Assembly: GCA_016873595.1 (NCBI GenBank)
Contig: VGWZ01000151.1
Span: 1-5,062, forward strand
Reading direction: 5' to 3'
Origin: Nitrospira sp.
GTDB taxonomy: Bacteria; Nitrospirota; Thermodesulfovibrionia; Thermodesulfovibrionales; SM23-35
Length of the DNA stretch: 5,062 nucleotides
The position numbers and the translations under genes were made by a program. Position 1 is the stretch's first letter; each line of letters begins with the position of its first letter. Under the pieces are notes generated by a model, which was given only the letters and a program-made list of their open reading frames with translations, did not search any database and was not told the origin of the DNA. Shown here in pieces: positions 4,970 through 5,062 of the stretch.

Positions 4970-5062
4970 TTAAGTCTGGGAAATGCCCTTGAGCGACTTT
5001 ACGAAATCTCTGACCAGTCTAAGGCTCGGTCGCTCGAATTTGCAAACTTGGCCTTCGGCCTC
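4970..5062 (-). other. Repeat-like segment with partial minus-strand reading frame
   Basis: From the window edge the minus strand is open for 30 codons (starting EAEGQVCKFERPSLRL, ending KSLKGISQT) and stops at TAA 4972-4970. This could be the C-terminal tail of a convergent gene. The same bases contain a perfect 7-base inverted repeat, GAGCGAC (4991-4997) with GTCGCTC (5029-5035), and a tight hairpin GGCC-TTC-GGCC (5050-5060). The other minus-strand frames are also open for 13 to 20 codons. The segment looks more GC-rich than the genes to its left. I do not recognise the protein. A dispersed non-coding repeat or a degenerate element is as likely as a real gene end. Confidence 0.35.

Noticed and set aside
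5050..5060. Intrinsic terminator at the GGCC-TTC-GGCC hairpin
   Set aside because: The stem is only 4 bp and no T-run follows in the visible sequence on either strand.

Overview
This 5.06 kb window looks like ordinary bacterial chromosome: moderately AT-rich, with tightly packed genes, classical Shine-Dalgarno sites in front of some of them, and one insertion sequence end. A RibD-type riboflavin gene, a HypA/HypB pair for nickel insertion into [NiFe]-hydrogenase and a stand-alone pyruvate-kinase C-terminal-domain protein suggest an anaerobic or facultative, hydrogen-metabolising bacterium. Nitrospirota or a deltaproteobacterial-type lineage is my guess from gene content and style; the window has no rRNA or other phylogenetic marker to settle it.

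Layout. (1) Positions 1 to about 619 are the end of an IS630-family element. Its transposase is on the minus strand, cut by the window edge, and driven by a perfect-consensus sigma70-type promoter at 568-596. (2) At 620-811 lies the 3' remnant of a P-type cation-transporting ATPase gene, apparently truncated by the element. (3) Two plus-strand genes follow: a pyruvate kinase alpha/beta-domain protein (816-1385) and a HAD phosphatase (1405-2091). (4) ribD (2068-3168) runs on the minus strand, overlaps the HAD gene tail to tail, and carries four heptamer repeats inside its reductase domain. (5) A plus-strand operon starts just beyond the ribD start: a DUF948 membrane coiled-coil protein, a YtxH-type membrane protein, hypA and hypB. 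Consecutive genes overlap by 1 to 8 nt. (6) The last ~90 bases after hypB have inverted repeats and a partial minus-strand reading frame, and look like the edge of a dispersed repeat or another gene.

How the genes fit together. The ATPase remnant, the pyruvate-kinase-like gene and the HAD gene probably formed one transcription unit whose upstream part was displaced by the IS. ribD supplies the deaminase/reductase steps of riboflavin synthesis and stands alone here. HypA and HypB would deliver nickel to a hydrogenase encoded elsewhere. Their coupling to two small envelope-type genes is the most unusual organisational point.

I did not find convincing evidence of a new multi-gene system. The most informative oddities are the IS-disrupted ATPase, the heptamer array translated within ribD, the DUF948-YtxH-hypAB arrangement and the repeat-like segment at the right edge.
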